Assembly (NCBI RefSeq): GCF_019063845.1
Contig: NZ_CP077683.1
Span: forward strand, 1,178,001-1,242,000
DNA length: 64,000 bases
Direction of reading: 5' to 3'
Source of the DNA: Geomonas subterranea
GTDB taxonomy: Bacteria > Desulfobacterota > Desulfuromonadia > Geobacterales > Geobacteraceae
The translations under genes and the position numbers were made by a program. The notes under the pieces are model-generated. The model ran no database searches. It saw nothing but the letters and a program-made list of their open reading frames with translations, and was not told the origin of the DNA. This document shows positions 33,540 through 42,864 of this stretch, in pieces; positions within the stretch are counted from its first letter, which is position 1; the number at the start of each line of letters is the position of its first letter.

Positions 33540-34433
33540 TCACGCCGGTCGCTGACAATGGCGGCGCATCTCCAGTGCGTTTTGTGCGGCATAGCCGCAG
33601 CGGCAGTTGTTGAACATGATGAACGTCGTTCGCGCCCTCTCGCCAAGCTGCAGGGCGTGCCGCGCGATCTCCTTCAGTTCCGCTTCCTGGTAGAGGTACT
33701 CGTCGCCGGGTACGTCGCTGTGCCAGCAGTCGCCGTTTCTGCCGTGCAGCCTGAGATAGGCTATGCCGGTGGTGGCGTCGGGATGGAAGGGGGCGGTGGT
33801 GAGGTTGCCGTACTGCGGCTCGTCACAGGTGATGTAGGTGATCTTGTGCTCTTTCAGGAAAGCCAGCATTTCATCCCGGTGCTGCGAGGTAAACCAGCTG
33901 CCGTGGCGGAATTCCACCGCGATGGGAAACCCTGCCACCAGTTCCTTGCAGTAGCTCAGGTAATCGAGGTTGGCCTTCTTGTAGCCGAACCAGGGGGGAA
34001 ACTGGAAGATGATGAACCCCATCTTGCGCGCCTGCCGGAGCGGTTCCAGGGATGCCAAAAGCGCCTGCGCCATCGCCTTGAGCATCCCCGGCTCGGCCAC
34101 GTGCAGCTCCTCCCTGCCCAGGTCCCCGGGCGCCAGCATCCCACGCAACTCTTCCGGCAGCCGGCGCGGGTCGATGTTGTGCCCGGTAAGGGCGCCGAAG
34201 GCCTTGACGTGGAAAAGGAACCCGGGCGGCGTACGTCCCGCCCAGGCCTGCGCCATATCAATGGACGGAATCTGGTAGTAGGAACTTTCGATTTCGACGG
34301 TGTCGAACTGGCGGGCGTAGAACTTGAGTCGTGCCTTGGGCGTGCCGGCGCCGCGCGGGTAGAAGGCGCCGCTTTCGATGAGGCTGCTTTCGGTCCAGGA
34401 GCAGGTGCCGATGCGGATCTTGCCTGGTGCCAT
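33540..34433 (-). CDS. DUF72 family protein (YecE-like)
   Basis: A 297-residue protein with the family opening IRIGTCSWTESSLIESGAFYP, the TIM-barrel-like motif FDTVEIESSYYQIPS, FLFHVKAFGALTGH, and the late IAYLRLHGRNG (Y-R-x-H-G) and NNCRCGYAAQNAL segments. DUF72 proteins have a TIM-barrel-like fold and no settled reaction. The gene is divergent from the methyltransferase gene; between them, at about 34443-34493, lies a CCCCTCTCCCC/GGGAGAGGGG element that may hold the start signals. The family call is strong; the function is unknown. Confidence 0.9.
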   Translation of the reverse strand: MAPGKIRIGTCSWTESSLIESGAFYPRGAGTPKARLKFYARQFDTVEIESSYYQIPSIDMAQAWAGRTPPGFLFHVKAFGALTGHNIDPRRLPEELRGMLAPGDLGREELHVAEPGMLKAMAQALLASLEPLRQARKMGFIIFQFPPWFGYKKANLDYLSYCKELVAGFPIAVEFRHGSWFTSQHRDEMLAFLKEHKITYITCDEPQYGNLTTAPFHPDATTGIAYLRLHGRNGDCWHSDVPGDEYLYQEAELKEIARHALQLGERARTTFIMFNNCRCGYAAQNALEMRRHCQRPA

Positions 34434-34510
34434 GAAGCCTCCGTGCCCCCCCTATACCCTCACCCCCACCCCCTCTCCCCGCGGGAGAGGGGGGATAAGG
34501 AACCCGCGAA

Positions 34511-35167
34511 GTGGACCGATCTTCCAAGAACCGGCTTACCGGGCATATGCTGCCGCACTTTCCCGATGACAGCCTCTTTTGCCGCATCGCCCGCGCCGTG
34601 TGCCGGGCCGGCTGTCTCCCCAGAAAGGAGCTCTACGAGGCCTGGGAAATGGCGCGACGGGTGCACCGGCGCTTTCGAGGGGGACGGGTGGTGGATCTTG
34701 CCGCCGGGCACGGTTTGCTGGCGCAGGTGCTGCTCATCCTGGACCGCGACCTCCGGGAAGGGATCGGCGTCGACCTGCGCATCCCGCAAAGCGCCGCCCG
34801 GCTCGCCATGGAAATCCGCGCGGAGTGGCCAGGTGCGGCCGACCGGTTCTCACTCCTGGAGCGGGACTTGAACCTGGTCCAGTTGCGCCCGGACGACATC
34901 GTGGTATCCGCCCACGCCTGCGGCTCCCTTACCGATCTCGTCCTGGAGAAGGCCGCTGCGGCCCGTTGCCGTGTGGCGGTGCTCCCCTGCTGTCACGATC
35001 TGCGCGCTTGTGACGATGGCGGAGTTTCCGGCTGGCTCGATGGGCCTCTCTCCATCGACGTGACCCGGGCCGCCTGGTTGCGCTCACGCGGATACCGCGT
35101 CTACACGCAGACCATTCCGCCCGATATCACGCCGAAGAACCGCCTGTTGATGGGGGAGCCGCTCTAG
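34511..35167 (+). CDS. SAM-dependent methyltransferase-like protein
   Basis: A 218-residue protein from GTG 34511 (AAGGA 10 bp upstream is weak, so the start is uncertain). The Rossmann motif I appears as RVVDLAAGHGLLAQVLL, motif II as GIGVDLRIP, and IVVSAHACGSLTDLVLE corresponds to motif IV. A CCHDL segment follows, as in the methyltransferase-domain family related to GSTCD. The substrate is unknown. Its end overlaps the end of the convergent membrane-protein gene by 4 bp. Confidence 0.78.
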   Translation: MDRSSKNRLTGHMLPHFPDDSLFCRIARAVCRAGCLPRKELYEAWEMARRVHRRFRGGRVVDLAAGHGLLAQVLLILDRDLREGIGVDLRIPQSAARLAMEIRAEWPGAADRFSLLERDLNLVQLRPDDIVVSAHACGSLTDLVLEKAAAARCRVAVLPCCHDLRACDDGGVSGWLDGPLSIDVTRAAWLRSRGYRVYTQTIPPDITPKNRLLMGEPL

Positions 35168-35496
35168 AGAACCGCGTTCAGCAGGAAGTTAACCACAGAC
35201 AGCACCAGGCTGAACAACAGCGCCCACAGGAATCCGTCCACCGAGAAGCCGCGCACCAAGGCGCTGGTCAACATGATGAGCAGGGCGTTGATCACGAAGG
35301 TGAGCAGCCCCAGGGTCAGGATGTTGATCGGCAGGGTGAGCAGCATCAATAGCGGCCTGATGAAGGTGTTGATGAGACCGAGCACCAGCGCGGTGATCAG
35401 CGCGGCGCCGAACCCGGAGAGGCGCACCCCCGGCAGAAGATAGGCCGTGATGACAATCGCCACGGCGTGTACCAGCCACTTCACTATGAATCCCAC
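35164..35496 (-). CDS. Phage holin family 4-like small membrane protein
   Basis: A 110-residue protein of four hydrophobic helices with little else: IVKWLVHAVAIVITAYLLPGVRLSGFGAALITALVLGLINTFIRPLLMLLTLPINILTLGLLTFVINALLIMLTS-type sequence. The LPGVRL and N-T-x-I-R-P segments are the signature of the YvlD-like phage-holin-4-superfamily proteins, common in bacterial chromosomes and not evidence for a prophage. The role is unknown. The start follows an AGGGAGG site. Confidence 0.88.
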   Translation of the reverse strand: MGFIVKWLVHAVAIVITAYLLPGVRLSGFGAALITALVLGLINTFIRPLLMLLTLPINILTLGLLTFVINALLIMLTSALVRGFSVDGFLWALLFSLVLSVVNFLLNAVL

Positions 35497-35767
35497 GTGA
35501 ACCTCCCTTTAATGTGCTGACAACGACCGGGCAATTATACCCGATTCTCTCCCGCGACAAAGCACTCTCTTGCCACCCGCGATAAAGGTGGCTTGGCTTC
35601 AAATCCGCCTGTTGTTTCGCCTCCCCAAAACGATGTTCAACCTGACAGTAAACATCGCCTCAGCGGTATCTTTCAAAACTGCACAAAGCTCTCGCCCCTC
35701 CCGGAACACCAAGGGCTAAACCCGCATAAATATTGATTATAGCGATTAACTTGCTCCTATAAACAAG
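35497..35767 (+). other. Gene-free spacer before the ior promoter
   Basis: No open frame with a ribosome binding site and no repeat of the window families is visible. The stretch becomes AT-rich near 35720-35770, as expected for the promoter region that follows. Confidence 0.45.
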
Positions 35768-35797
35768 TTGACAGCGTGGGCAATACTCGGGTATATT
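35768..35797 (+). promoter_or_regulatory. Promoter of the ior operon
   Basis: TTGACA (35768-35773), an 18-bp spacer and TATATT (35792-35797). It lies about 78 bp before the iorA start; a degenerate GGGGACGGGC...GCCGGTCC hairpin (35821-35860) lies in the leader. Confidence 0.65.
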
Positions 35798-35874
35798 TCG
35801 CCGACTCTCACATTAATAGCAAAAGGGGACGGGCACCTGACGGAGCCGGTCCGCTTAAAGAGGACACGCAACCC

Positions 35875-37629
35875 ATGAAGGAAATACTTTCCGGCAACGA
35901 AGCCATTGCCAGAGGCGCCTACGAGGCAGGGGTGAAAGTCGCCTGCGCCTACCCGGGCACCCCTTCCACGGAGATCCTGGAAAACACCATCCGCTATAGG
36001 GAAATCGACTCATCCTGGGCCACCAACGAAAAGGTCGCCCTGGAAGTCGGCATCGGCGCCTCCTTCGTCGGCGCCAGGTCCCTGGTCACCATGAAGCACG
36101 TCGGCGTCAACGTCGCCGCCGACCCGCTGTTCACGCTCTCCTACACCGGCGTCAACGGCGGGCTGGTGCTTGTCTGCGCCGACGACCCCGAACTGCACTC
36201 CTCCCAGAACGAGCAGGATAGCCGCAACTACGCCAAGTTCGCCAAGGTCCCGATGCTCGAGCCTGCCGACTCGCAGGAGTGTCTCGAGTTCACCAAACTC
36301 GCGTACGAGATATCCGAAAAGTACGATACCCCGGTCCTGCTGCGCACTACCACCCGCATTTCGCACAGCAAATCGGTGGTGAACATGGGCGAGCGCACCG
36401 GCGCCGTCCGCGACGCGAAGATCGAGAAAAATGCGGCCAAGTTCGTCATGCTGCCGGGCAACGCACGAGTACGCCACGTGGCGGTCGAGGAACGCACCGT
36501 GCAACTCTCCAAGGACGGCTGCGGCATGCCGATCAACCGCGTGGAGATGCGCGATGGCAAGATCGGCGTCATCACGGCCGGTATCGCCTACCAGCACGTG
36601 CGCGAGGCGCTTCCCGAGGCTTCCGTGCTGAAGCTCGGCATGGTGCATCCGCTTCCCTTCGACCTGATCGGCGACTTCGCCGCCAAGGTGGAGAAGCTGT
36701 ACGTGGTCGAGGAACTGGACCCGTTCATCGAGGAGCAGGTGAAGGCGATCGGAATTCCGGTTATCGGCAAGGAGATCATATCGATCTGCGGCGAACTCAC
36801 CCCGGGGCGGGTGCGGAAGGCATTCGGTCTGCCGGAAAACGCCCAGAGCGCTGTGGAAAAGCTTCCGGGGCGTCCCCCCAACATGTGCCCGGGGTGCCCG
36901 CACCGCGGCGTTTTCTACACCCTCAACCAGCTGAAGGCCTACGTCTCCGGCGACATCGGGTGCTACACCCTCGGCTTCATGCCGCCCCTTTCGGCCATGG
37001 ACACCTGCGTCTGCATGGGTGCCTCCATCGGCATGGCGACCGGCGCGGTCAAGGTGCTCCCCCCCGAGGAGCGCAAGAAGGTGGTCGCGGTCATCGGTGA
37101 CTCCACCTTCCTGCATACCGGCATCAACGGCCTCATGGACATGGTCTACAACAAGGGGGCCGCCACCGTCATCATCCTCGACAACAGGATCACCGCCATG
37201 ACCGGCCGCCAGGAAAACCCGGGCTCCGGCCATACCCTGATGAACGATCCGGCCAACGCCGTGGACTTCGAACTGCTGTGCAAGGCGATCGGCGTCAAGA
37301 ACGTGCGCACCATCAACCCCCTCGACCTGGACGAGTGCCGCACCGTGATTTCCGAGGAGATGGAGCGTCCCGAGACGTCGGTCATCATCACCGACAAGCC
37401 CTGCGTACTCATCAAGAGGGAAGGTATCTTCAAGGCGGGCGCCCCGCTGCAGGTGGTCGATGAATCCTGCACCGGATGCCGTGCCTGCCTCAAGATCGGC
37501 TGCCCCGCCATCGAGTGGGTGCCCGCCAGCGGCAAGAAGGGGAAGGCGCACATCGATCCGCTTTTATGCAACGGTTGCGACGTCTGCAGCCAGCTGTGCA
37601 AGTTCTCTGCGATTCAGGAGGCAAAATGA
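35875..37629 (+). CDS. iorA: Indolepyruvate:ferredoxin oxidoreductase, alpha subunit
   Basis: A 584-residue subunit. The N-terminal pyruvate-oxidoreductase domain begins ILSGNEAIARGAYEAGVKVACAYPGTPSTEILE, and a TPP-binding domain follows (GDSTFLHTGINGLMDMV...VIILDNRITAMTGRQ). The C-terminus has two Cys sets for 4Fe-4S clusters: CTGCRACLKIGCP and CNGCDVCSQLC. The enzyme oxidises aryl-pyruvates (from Trp, Phe, Tyr transamination) to aryl-acetyl-CoA with reduced ferredoxin. I set ATG at 35875; the frame runs upstream but reads through the promoter leader. It is coupled to iorB by an ATGA overlap. Confidence 0.95.
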   Translation: MKEILSGNEAIARGAYEAGVKVACAYPGTPSTEILENTIRYREIDSSWATNEKVALEVGIGASFVGARSLVTMKHVGVNVAADPLFTLSYTGVNGGLVLVCADDPELHSSQNEQDSRNYAKFAKVPMLEPADSQECLEFTKLAYEISEKYDTPVLLRTTTRISHSKSVVNMGERTGAVRDAKIEKNAAKFVMLPGNARVRHVAVEERTVQLSKDGCGMPINRVEMRDGKIGVITAGIAYQHVREALPEASVLKLGMVHPLPFDLIGDFAAKVEKLYVVEELDPFIEEQVKAIGIPVIGKEIISICGELTPGRVRKAFGLPENAQSAVEKLPGRPPNMCPGCPHRGVFYTLNQLKAYVSGDIGCYTLGFMPPLSAMDTCVCMGASIGMATGAVKVLPPEERKKVVAVIGDSTFLHTGINGLMDMVYNKGAATVIILDNRITAMTGRQENPGSGHTLMNDPANAVDFELLCKAIGVKNVRTINPLDLDECRTVISEEMERPETSVIITDKPCVLIKREGIFKAGAPLQVVDESCTGCRACLKIGCPAIEWVPASGKKGKAHIDPLLCNGCDVCSQLCKFSAIQEAK

Positions 37630-38207
37630 GCGACAAGGTAACCAACATCGTCCTGGTGGGCGTGGGTGGCCAGGGCATTCTGCTCGCCGCCGAGATCCTC
37701 TCCGAGACCTTCATGCTGGCAGGCTTCGACGTCAAGAAGAGCGAGATCCACGGCATGTCCCAGCGCGGCGGCTCCGTCGTGTCCCACGTCCGTTACGGCA
37801 AGGAAGTCTTCTCCCCCATGGTCCCCGAAGGGGAGGGGGACATCCTGTTCGGCTTCGAGCTGATGGAGAGCTACCGCTACCTGTCCCTTCTGAAACCGGG
37901 CGGCACCGTCGTGGTCAACGACCTCTGCATCGCGCCCCCGTCCGTCCTTGTCGGGCAGGAACAGTACCCGGCTGACATGGCGCTGAAGATCCAGGAACTC
38001 TGCCCGGATTGCCTGCTGGTGGATGGCCAGAACCTCGCCATTCAGGCAGGCAACGCCCGCGCCGCCAACACGGTGCTGCTGGGTGCTGTTTCCAAGCGTC
38101 TGGACATCGAGGAGAAGTACTGGATCGAGGCGATCGAGAAGATGGTGCCGAAAAAGGCCCTCGCCGTGAACCTCAAGGCGTTCGAGATGGGGCGCGGTCT
38201 GAAATAA
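37626..38207 (+). CDS. iorB: Indolepyruvate:ferredoxin oxidoreductase, beta subunit
   Basis: A 193-residue gamma/beta-type pyruvate-oxidoreductase domain (NIVLVGVGGQGILLAAEILSETFMLAGFDVKKSEIHGMSQRGGSVVSHVRYG). The GVGGQG and SEIHGMSQRGG motifs are diagnostic. It starts inside the iorA stop and completes the heterodimer. The downstream phenylacetate-CoA ligase gene supplies an alternative way to the same CoA thioesters, which fits a role in aromatic amino acid or aryl-acid metabolism. Confidence 0.95.
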   Translation: MSDKVTNIVLVGVGGQGILLAAEILSETFMLAGFDVKKSEIHGMSQRGGSVVSHVRYGKEVFSPMVPEGEGDILFGFELMESYRYLSLLKPGGTVVVNDLCIAPPSVLVGQEQYPADMALKIQELCPDCLLVDGQNLAIQAGNARAANTVLLGAVSKRLDIEEKYWIEAIEKMVPKKALAVNLKAFEMGRGLK

Positions 38208-38219
38208 CAGAACCTGATA

Positions 38220-38327
38220 TTTAACGCAAAGCCGCAAAGACGCTAAGACACCAGGCAAAGGCAAAAAAAGAGTTTGGTTTAAACCCGTCTATAGGTTTTC
38301 TTTGCGCCTCTGCGGCTTTGCGTTAAA
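38220..38327. repeat. Large imperfect inverted repeat between iorB and paaK
   Basis: The arms 38220-38243 (TTTAACGCAAAGCCGCAAAG...) and 38304-38327 (...CTGCGGCTTTGCGTTAAA) pair over about 23 bp with few mismatches, enclosing 60 bp. It may act as a terminator-like or mRNA-stabilising structure, or be a mobile intergenic palindrome. Confidence 0.8.
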
Positions 38328-38385
38328 TAGAGCCTTTGACTGACTTTGAGAGTCGGTGCTGTAAGTATCAGTTAAGGAGTGAGTC

Positions 38386-39690
38386 ATGTTTTTCAACGAG
38401 GAATTCGAGACGCTGCCGCGGGAGGCGCTCGAGGCGCTGCAGCTTAAGAGGTTGAAGGCCATGGTGGCCCGGGTCGAGAAAAGCGTCCCCTTCTACAAGG
38501 AGGCGCTCGCCAAGGCCGGTGTCACTTCCGATTCCATCAAGTCGCTCGCGGACCTGCAGCGGCTCCCCTTCACCTACAAGCAGGACATGCGGGACTCCTA
38601 CCCCTACAACCTGTTCGCGGTGCCGATGGAGGACATCGTCCGCATCCACGCCTCCTCCGGCACCACCGGCAAGCCGACCGTGGTCGGTTACACCAAAAAG
38701 GACATCGAGACCTGGAGCGAGCTGATGGCGCGCTGCTTCATGGCGGCCGGGGTGCACAAAGGGGACATCATCCACAACTCCTACGGCTACGGCCTCTTCA
38801 CCGGCGGCCTGGGCGCGCACTACGGCGCCGAGCGGCTGGGGGCCTCGGTCATCCCGATGTCCGGCGGCAACACCAAGAAGCAGATCATGATCATGCAGGA
38901 CTTCGGCTCGACCGTCCTCACCTGCACCCCTTCCTATTCGCTCTTCATGGCGGAGGCAGCCAAGGAGGAGGGGATCGACTTCCGCGACCTCAAACTGCGC
39001 GTCGGCATCTTCGGCGCCGAGCCCTGGTCCGAGGAGATGCGCCGGGACATCGAGGGGAAGCTGAACCTCTCCGCCGTCGACATCTATGGCCTCTCCGAGA
39101 TCATGGGACCGGGCGTCGCCATCGAGTGCTGCGAGGCCAAGAAGGGTCTCCACGTCTGGGAGGACCACTTCATCCCCGAGATTATCAACCCCGAGACCTG
39201 CGAGGTGCTTCCCGAAGGGCAAATGGGTGAGCTCGTCATCACCACCATCACGAAGGAGGGGATCCCGCTTATCCGCTACCGGACCCGCGACATCACCTCC
39301 ATCACCTACGAGCCGTGCGTCTGCGGCAGGACCCATGCCCGCATCGCCCGCATGAGCGGCAGAAGCGACGACATGCTGATTATCCGCGGCGTCAACGTCT
39401 TCCCGTCCCAGATCGAGGCGATCCTCATGGGGGTCGAGGGGGTCGAGCCGCATTACGTGCTCATCGTGGAAAGAAAGGACAACCTCGATACGCTCGAGGT
39501 GCAGGTCGAGGTCGGCGAGAACCTCTTCTCCGACGAGATCAAGCACCTCCAGGCGCTGTCGGCCAAGATCGAGAAGCAGATCAAGGAGATGCTCGGCGTC
39601 ACCTGCCGCGTGAGGCTGGTCGAGCCCAAGAGTATCACCCGCAGCGAAGGGAAGGCGAAGCGCGTCATCGACAACAGGAACAAGGCCTAA
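38386..39690 (+). CDS. paaK: Phenylacetate-CoA ligase (first copy)
   Basis: A 434-residue adenylate-forming ligase of the PaaK type: [22 protein letters not shown] at the start, the P-loop [41 protein letters not shown], and the C-terminal [20 protein letters not shown]. It makes aryl-acetyl-CoA (phenylacetate, indoleacetate or similar) from the acid, ATP and CoA. A GGAG site precedes the ATG. A paralogue lies at 46677. Next to iorAB it can scavenge the free acid that escapes the oxidoreductase, a pairing common in anaerobes. Confidence 0.94.
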   Translation: MFFNEEFETLPREALEALQLKRLKAMVARVEKSVPFYKEALAKAGVTSDSIKSLADLQRLPFTYKQDMRDSYPYNLFAVPMEDIVRIHASSGTTGKPTVVGYTKKDIETWSELMARCFMAAGVHKGDIIHNSYGYGLFTGGLGAHYGAERLGASVIPMSGGNTKKQIMIMQDFGSTVLTCTPSYSLFMAEAAKEEGIDFRDLKLRVGIFGAEPWSEEMRRDIEGKLNLSAVDIYGLSEIMGPGVAIECCEAKKGLHVWEDHFIPEIINPETCEVLPEGQMGELVITTITKEGIPLIRYRTRDITSITYEPCVCGRTHARIARMSGRSDDMLIIRGVNVFPSQIEAILMGVEGVEPHYVLIVERKDNLDTLEVQVEVGENLFSDEIKHLQALSAKIEKQIKEMLGVTCRVRLVEPKSITRSEGKAKRVIDNRNKA

Positions 39691-39702
39691 GGAGGGAACG
39701 TC

Positions 39703-40134
39703 ATGCACGTAGAACAGATCTCCATATTCATCGAAAACAAGTTCGGACGTCTGGCCGAGGTGACCCGCATCCTGGGCGATGCCGGGGTGAACATCCGCAC
39801 CCTGTCCCTGGCGGACACCTCCGACTTCGGGATCCTGCGCCTGATCGTGAACGACACGGAAAAGGCGAGGACCGTCCTCAAGGAGCGCGGCTTCACGGTG
39901 AGCAAGACCGAGGTGGTCGCGGTCGAGATTCCGGACCGTCCCGGCGGGCTCGCCGACATCCTGCAGGTGCTGGACGCCGACGGGATCAACGTCGAGTACA
40001 TGTACGCCTTCGTGGAGCGCTGCGGCGAGAACGCCGTGATGATCTTCCGCTTCGACGAGACGCAGAAGGCGATCGCCACCCTGACCGGCAAGAGCTTCAA
40101 CGTGCTGCCGGGGGAGAGGCTGTACAGCATGTAG
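39703..40134 (+). CDS. ACT-ACT domain protein
   Basis: A 143-residue protein of two ACT domains: residues 1-68 ([36 protein letters not shown]) and 70-140 ([34 protein letters not shown]). ACT domains bind amino acids and control neighbouring metabolic enzymes. It begins 13 bp after the ligase gene with AAGGAGG upstream, so it is almost certainly co-transcribed. The likely effector is a branched-chain or aromatic amino acid. Confidence 0.92.
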   Translation: MHVEQISIFIENKFGRLAEVTRILGDAGVNIRTLSLADTSDFGILRLIVNDTEKARTVLKERGFTVSKTEVVAVEIPDRPGGLADILQVLDADGINVEYMYAFVERCGENAVMIFRFDETQKAIATLTGKSFNVLPGERLYSM

Positions 40135-40150
40135 TTTTGAGCCTTTGGTC

Positions 40151-40314
40151 CCCTCGCCCTCCGGGAGAGGGTGGCCGGAGGCCGGGTGAGGGTGAGGCGC
40201 AGGCAAGAATCCCTCACCCCAACCCTCTCCCAGAGGGAGAGGGAGAAAGGGCGGCGTCACCGAAATTAGATGCCCTCAACCCAACCCTCTCGCAGAGGGA
40301 GAGGGTGATAAGGG
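40151..40314. repeat. CCCTCTCCC/GGGAGAGGG palindromic elements
   Basis: At least three related stem-loop elements of the C/T-rich and G/A-rich type: around 40151-40190 (ending in CCGGGTGAGGGTGAGG), 40211-40250 (CCAACCCTCTCCCAGAGGGAGAGGG), and 40279-40314. Part of the 393-bp gene-free gap 40135-40527. Confidence 0.85.
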
Positions 40315-40403
40315 CTGTAGGGGCGAATGATTATTCGCCCCTACAGGTGAGGCCGTAGACGGGGGGGATTGTGGTCGCTGTAGGGGCGAATAAATATTCG
40401 CCC
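40315..40403. repeat. Pair of GTAG-type palindromic repeats, one perfect
   Basis: The copy at 40315-40346 is a full 14-bp-arm palindrome (CTGTAGGGGCGAAT, GATT, ATTCGCCCCTACAG). A second copy lies at 40378-40403 (CTGTAGGGGCGAAT then AAAT...CGCCC). Confidence 0.9.
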
Positions 40404-40527
40404 AGGGCACTCGCTCCGGCCGGACCGTCGCCCGGCGGCAGCCCAGCCCGGCATGAACCGTTTCTTTAACAGCCGTAGTTCAACCTGCCGATATTCAATG
40501 TGGTTAACCAAGTAGAGGGGGCAACAG

Positions 40528-41670
40528 ATGAGAAAGATGTTCGCTGTATTCGGTATCACCATGCTGCTTCTGTGCAGTGCCAGCGCGGCCCTCGCCGCTG
40601 CTCCGATCAAGATCGGGGCGCTCTTCGCCGTTACCGGGCCTGCTTCCTTCCTTGGCGAACCTGAAAAGAACACCCTCGAACTGCTGGTCAAGGAAGCCAA
40701 CGCGAAGGGGGGCATCAACGGCTCCAAGATCGAGCTCTTCGTCTACGACACCGGCGGCGACGCCACGAAGGCGGTGCAGCTCGCCAACAAGCTGATCAAG
40801 AACGACAAGGTCGTCGCCATCGTCGGCCCCAGCACCACCGGGGAATCCATGGCCGTCATCCCGGTCGCCGAAAAGGAGCAGATCCCGCTCGTCTCCTGCG
40901 CCGCGGGCATCAAGATCACCGATCCCGTCAAAAAATGGGTCTTCAAGACCCCGGCCAACGACCACGTCGCCGCCGAGAAGATCCTGATCCAGGCCGAGAA
41001 GCTGAAGCAGAAGAACATCGCCCTGATCACCGTGTCCGATTCCTTCGGATCCTCCGGCCGGGAGCAGTTGAAGCAGATGGCGGCCAAGCGCGGCTTCAAG
41101 GTCGTGGCGGACGAGGTGTATTCCCCGAAAGACACCGACATGACCCCGCAGCTCACCAAGATCAAGGCTGCCAAGCCGGACGCCATCATCTGCTGGGGCA
41201 CCAACCCCGGGCCTGCCATCATCACCCGCAATCTTCAGCAGCTCGGTATCAAGACCCAGGTCTACCAGAGCCACGGCGTGGCTTCCAAGAAGTACATCGA
41301 GCTCGCCACCCCCCAGGCCGCGGAAGGGATCATGCTTCCGGCCGGGAAGCTGGCGGTGTTCGATCTGCTGAAGCCGACCGACCCGCAGGCGAAACTGCTC
41401 AAGGACTACAACACCGACTACAAGAAGAGCTACGGCGTGGAGGCCTCCACCTTCGGCGGCTACGCCTATGACGGCTTCCAGCTCATCGCCGCGGCCATCA
41501 AAAAAGGTGCGGTCACCCCGGCGCAGATCCGCGACGGCATAGAGAAAAACGGCCGCATGGTCGGCGTGTCCGGCATCTTCAAGATGTCGCCGGCCGACCA
41601 CAACGGCCTCGACCTGGGCGCCTTCGAGATGGTGCGCATCGTCAAGGGCGACTGGGTCATCGTAAAATAA
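40528..41670 (+). CDS. livK: Branched-chain amino acid-type ABC substrate-binding protein (first of two)
   Basis: A 380-residue periplasmic binding protein with a Sec signal (cleavage after ALA near 23). The mature part opens APIKIGALFAVTGPASFLGEPEKNT, the usual LivK/Leu-Ile-Val-BP pattern, followed by VAIVGPSTTGESMAVIPVAE, which forms the hinge and ligand pocket. It delivers a branched-chain or aromatic amino acid, amide or aryl acid to LivHM. AGAGGGGG precedes the ATG. It is the first gene of the transporter operon and is paralogous to the next gene. Confidence 0.92.
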   Translation: MRKMFAVFGITMLLLCSASAALAAAPIKIGALFAVTGPASFLGEPEKNTLELLVKEANAKGGINGSKIELFVYDTGGDATKAVQLANKLIKNDKVVAIVGPSTTGESMAVIPVAEKEQIPLVSCAAGIKITDPVKKWVFKTPANDHVAAEKILIQAEKLKQKNIALITVSDSFGSSGREQLKQMAAKRGFKVVADEVYSPKDTDMTPQLTKIKAAKPDAIICWGTNPGPAIITRNLQQLGIKTQVYQSHGVASKKYIELATPQAAEGIMLPAGKLAVFDLLKPTDPQAKLLKDYNTDYKKSYGVEASTFGGYAYDGFQLIAAAIKKGAVTPAQIRDGIEKNGRMVGVSGIFKMSPADHNGLDLGAFEMVRIVKGDWVIVK

Positions 41671-41711
41671 CGACCGGCGGCGGGAGCGCCGCTCAAAAGG
41701 GGAAGGAAATC

Positions 41712-42851
41712 GTGAAAAAACTTGTCTCGACTGCTTTTGCTTCGATTGCTTTGTTCTGCCTGTCCACCGCCGCACTGGCAGCTCCGCCGATCAAGATCGG
41801 CGCGCTCTTCGCCGTGACCGGCCCAGCTTCGTTTCTCGGCGAGCCTGAGCGCAACACCGCGCAGATGGTGGTAGACGAGATCAACAAGGCCGGCGGCGTC
41901 AAGGGGCGCAAGCTGGAGCTGATCACCTACGATACCGGCGGGGACGCCACCAAGGCGGTCCAGCTCGCCAACAAGCTGGTCAAGAACGACCAGGTCGTCG
42001 CCATCATCGGTCCCAGCACCACGGGCGACAGCATGGCGATCATCCCCGTCGTCGAGAAGGCCCAGGTTCCGCTCATCTCCTGCGCGGCCGGCAGCAAGAT
42101 CACCGAGCCGGTGAAGAAGTGGGTGTTCAAGACCGCCCAGAACGACGGCCTTGCCGTCGCCAGGATCTACGAGCAGTTGAAGAAGGAGAAGAAGACCAAG
42201 GTGGCCATCCTCTCCGTCTCCGACGGCTTCGGTGCATCCGGGCGCGAGCAGCTCAAGGCGCAGGCGTCCCGCTACGGCATCCAGATCCTCTCCGACGACA
42301 CCTATGGTCCGAAGGACACCGACATGACCGCGCAGCTCGCAAAGATCCGCGGCTCCCAGGCCCAGGCGCTCATCTGCTGGGGGACCAATCCCGGTCCCGC
42401 CGTCATCGCGAGAAACGCGAAGCAGCTCGGCCTCACCATTCCGGTGTACATGAGCCACGGCGTCTCCTCCAAGAAGTTCATCGAACTGGCCGGCGATGCC
42501 GCCGAGGGGATCAGGCTGCCGTCCGGCAAGGTGCTGGTCGCCGACCTGCTCCCCAAGAACGACAAGCAGAGGGGCTCCCTGCTCGCCTTCATCAAGGACT
42601 ACCAGAACCACTTCAAGGCCGAGGGTGACCATTTCGGCGGCCACGCCTGGGACGCCGTCATGCTCCTGAAAGGCGCAATCGAGAAGGGGGGGGACACCCC
42701 GGCCGGCATCCGCAACGCGCTGGAGGCGACTCGCAACTTCCCGGGCATCGGCGGCGTGTTCAGCTACTCCGCCAAGGACCACGCCGGTCTGACCAAGGAC
42801 GCGTTCACCCTGGTCGAAGTGCGCAAAAAAGACTGGGTGCTGGTCAAGTAG
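41712..42851 (+). CDS. livK: Branched-chain amino acid-type ABC substrate-binding protein (second of two)
   Basis: A 379-residue paralogue of the previous protein, with the same mature opening (PPIKIGALFAVTGPASFLGEPERNT) and VAIIGPSTTGDSMAIIPVVE. It differs through the second lobe. Tandem binding proteins with one permease set usually widen the substrate range. A GGGGAAGGAA site precedes the ATG, and the gap to livH is only 13 bp. Confidence 0.92.
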   Translation: MKKLVSTAFASIALFCLSTAALAAPPIKIGALFAVTGPASFLGEPERNTAQMVVDEINKAGGVKGRKLELITYDTGGDATKAVQLANKLVKNDQVVAIIGPSTTGDSMAIIPVVEKAQVPLISCAAGSKITEPVKKWVFKTAQNDGLAVARIYEQLKKEKKTKVAILSVSDGFGASGREQLKAQASRYGIQILSDDTYGPKDTDMTAQLAKIRGSQAQALICWGTNPGPAVIARNAKQLGLTIPVYMSHGVSSKKFIELAGDAAEGIRLPSGKVLVADLLPKNDKQRGSLLAFIKDYQNHFKAEGDHFGGHAWDAVMLLKGAIEKGGDTPAGIRNALEATRNFPGIGGVFSYSAKDHAGLTKDAFTLVEVRKKDWVLVK

Positions 42852-42864
42852 GTAAAGAGGATTC

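Noticed and set aside
35164-35496. Prophage remnant because of a holin-like gene
   Set aside because: The sequence belongs to the chromosomal YvlD-like group of the holin-4 superfamily, and no other phage gene is nearby.
38368-40260. 630-codon antisense frame over the phenylacetate-CoA ligase and ACT genes
   Set aside because: It is the mirror of two well-supported + strand genes and shows no family motif.
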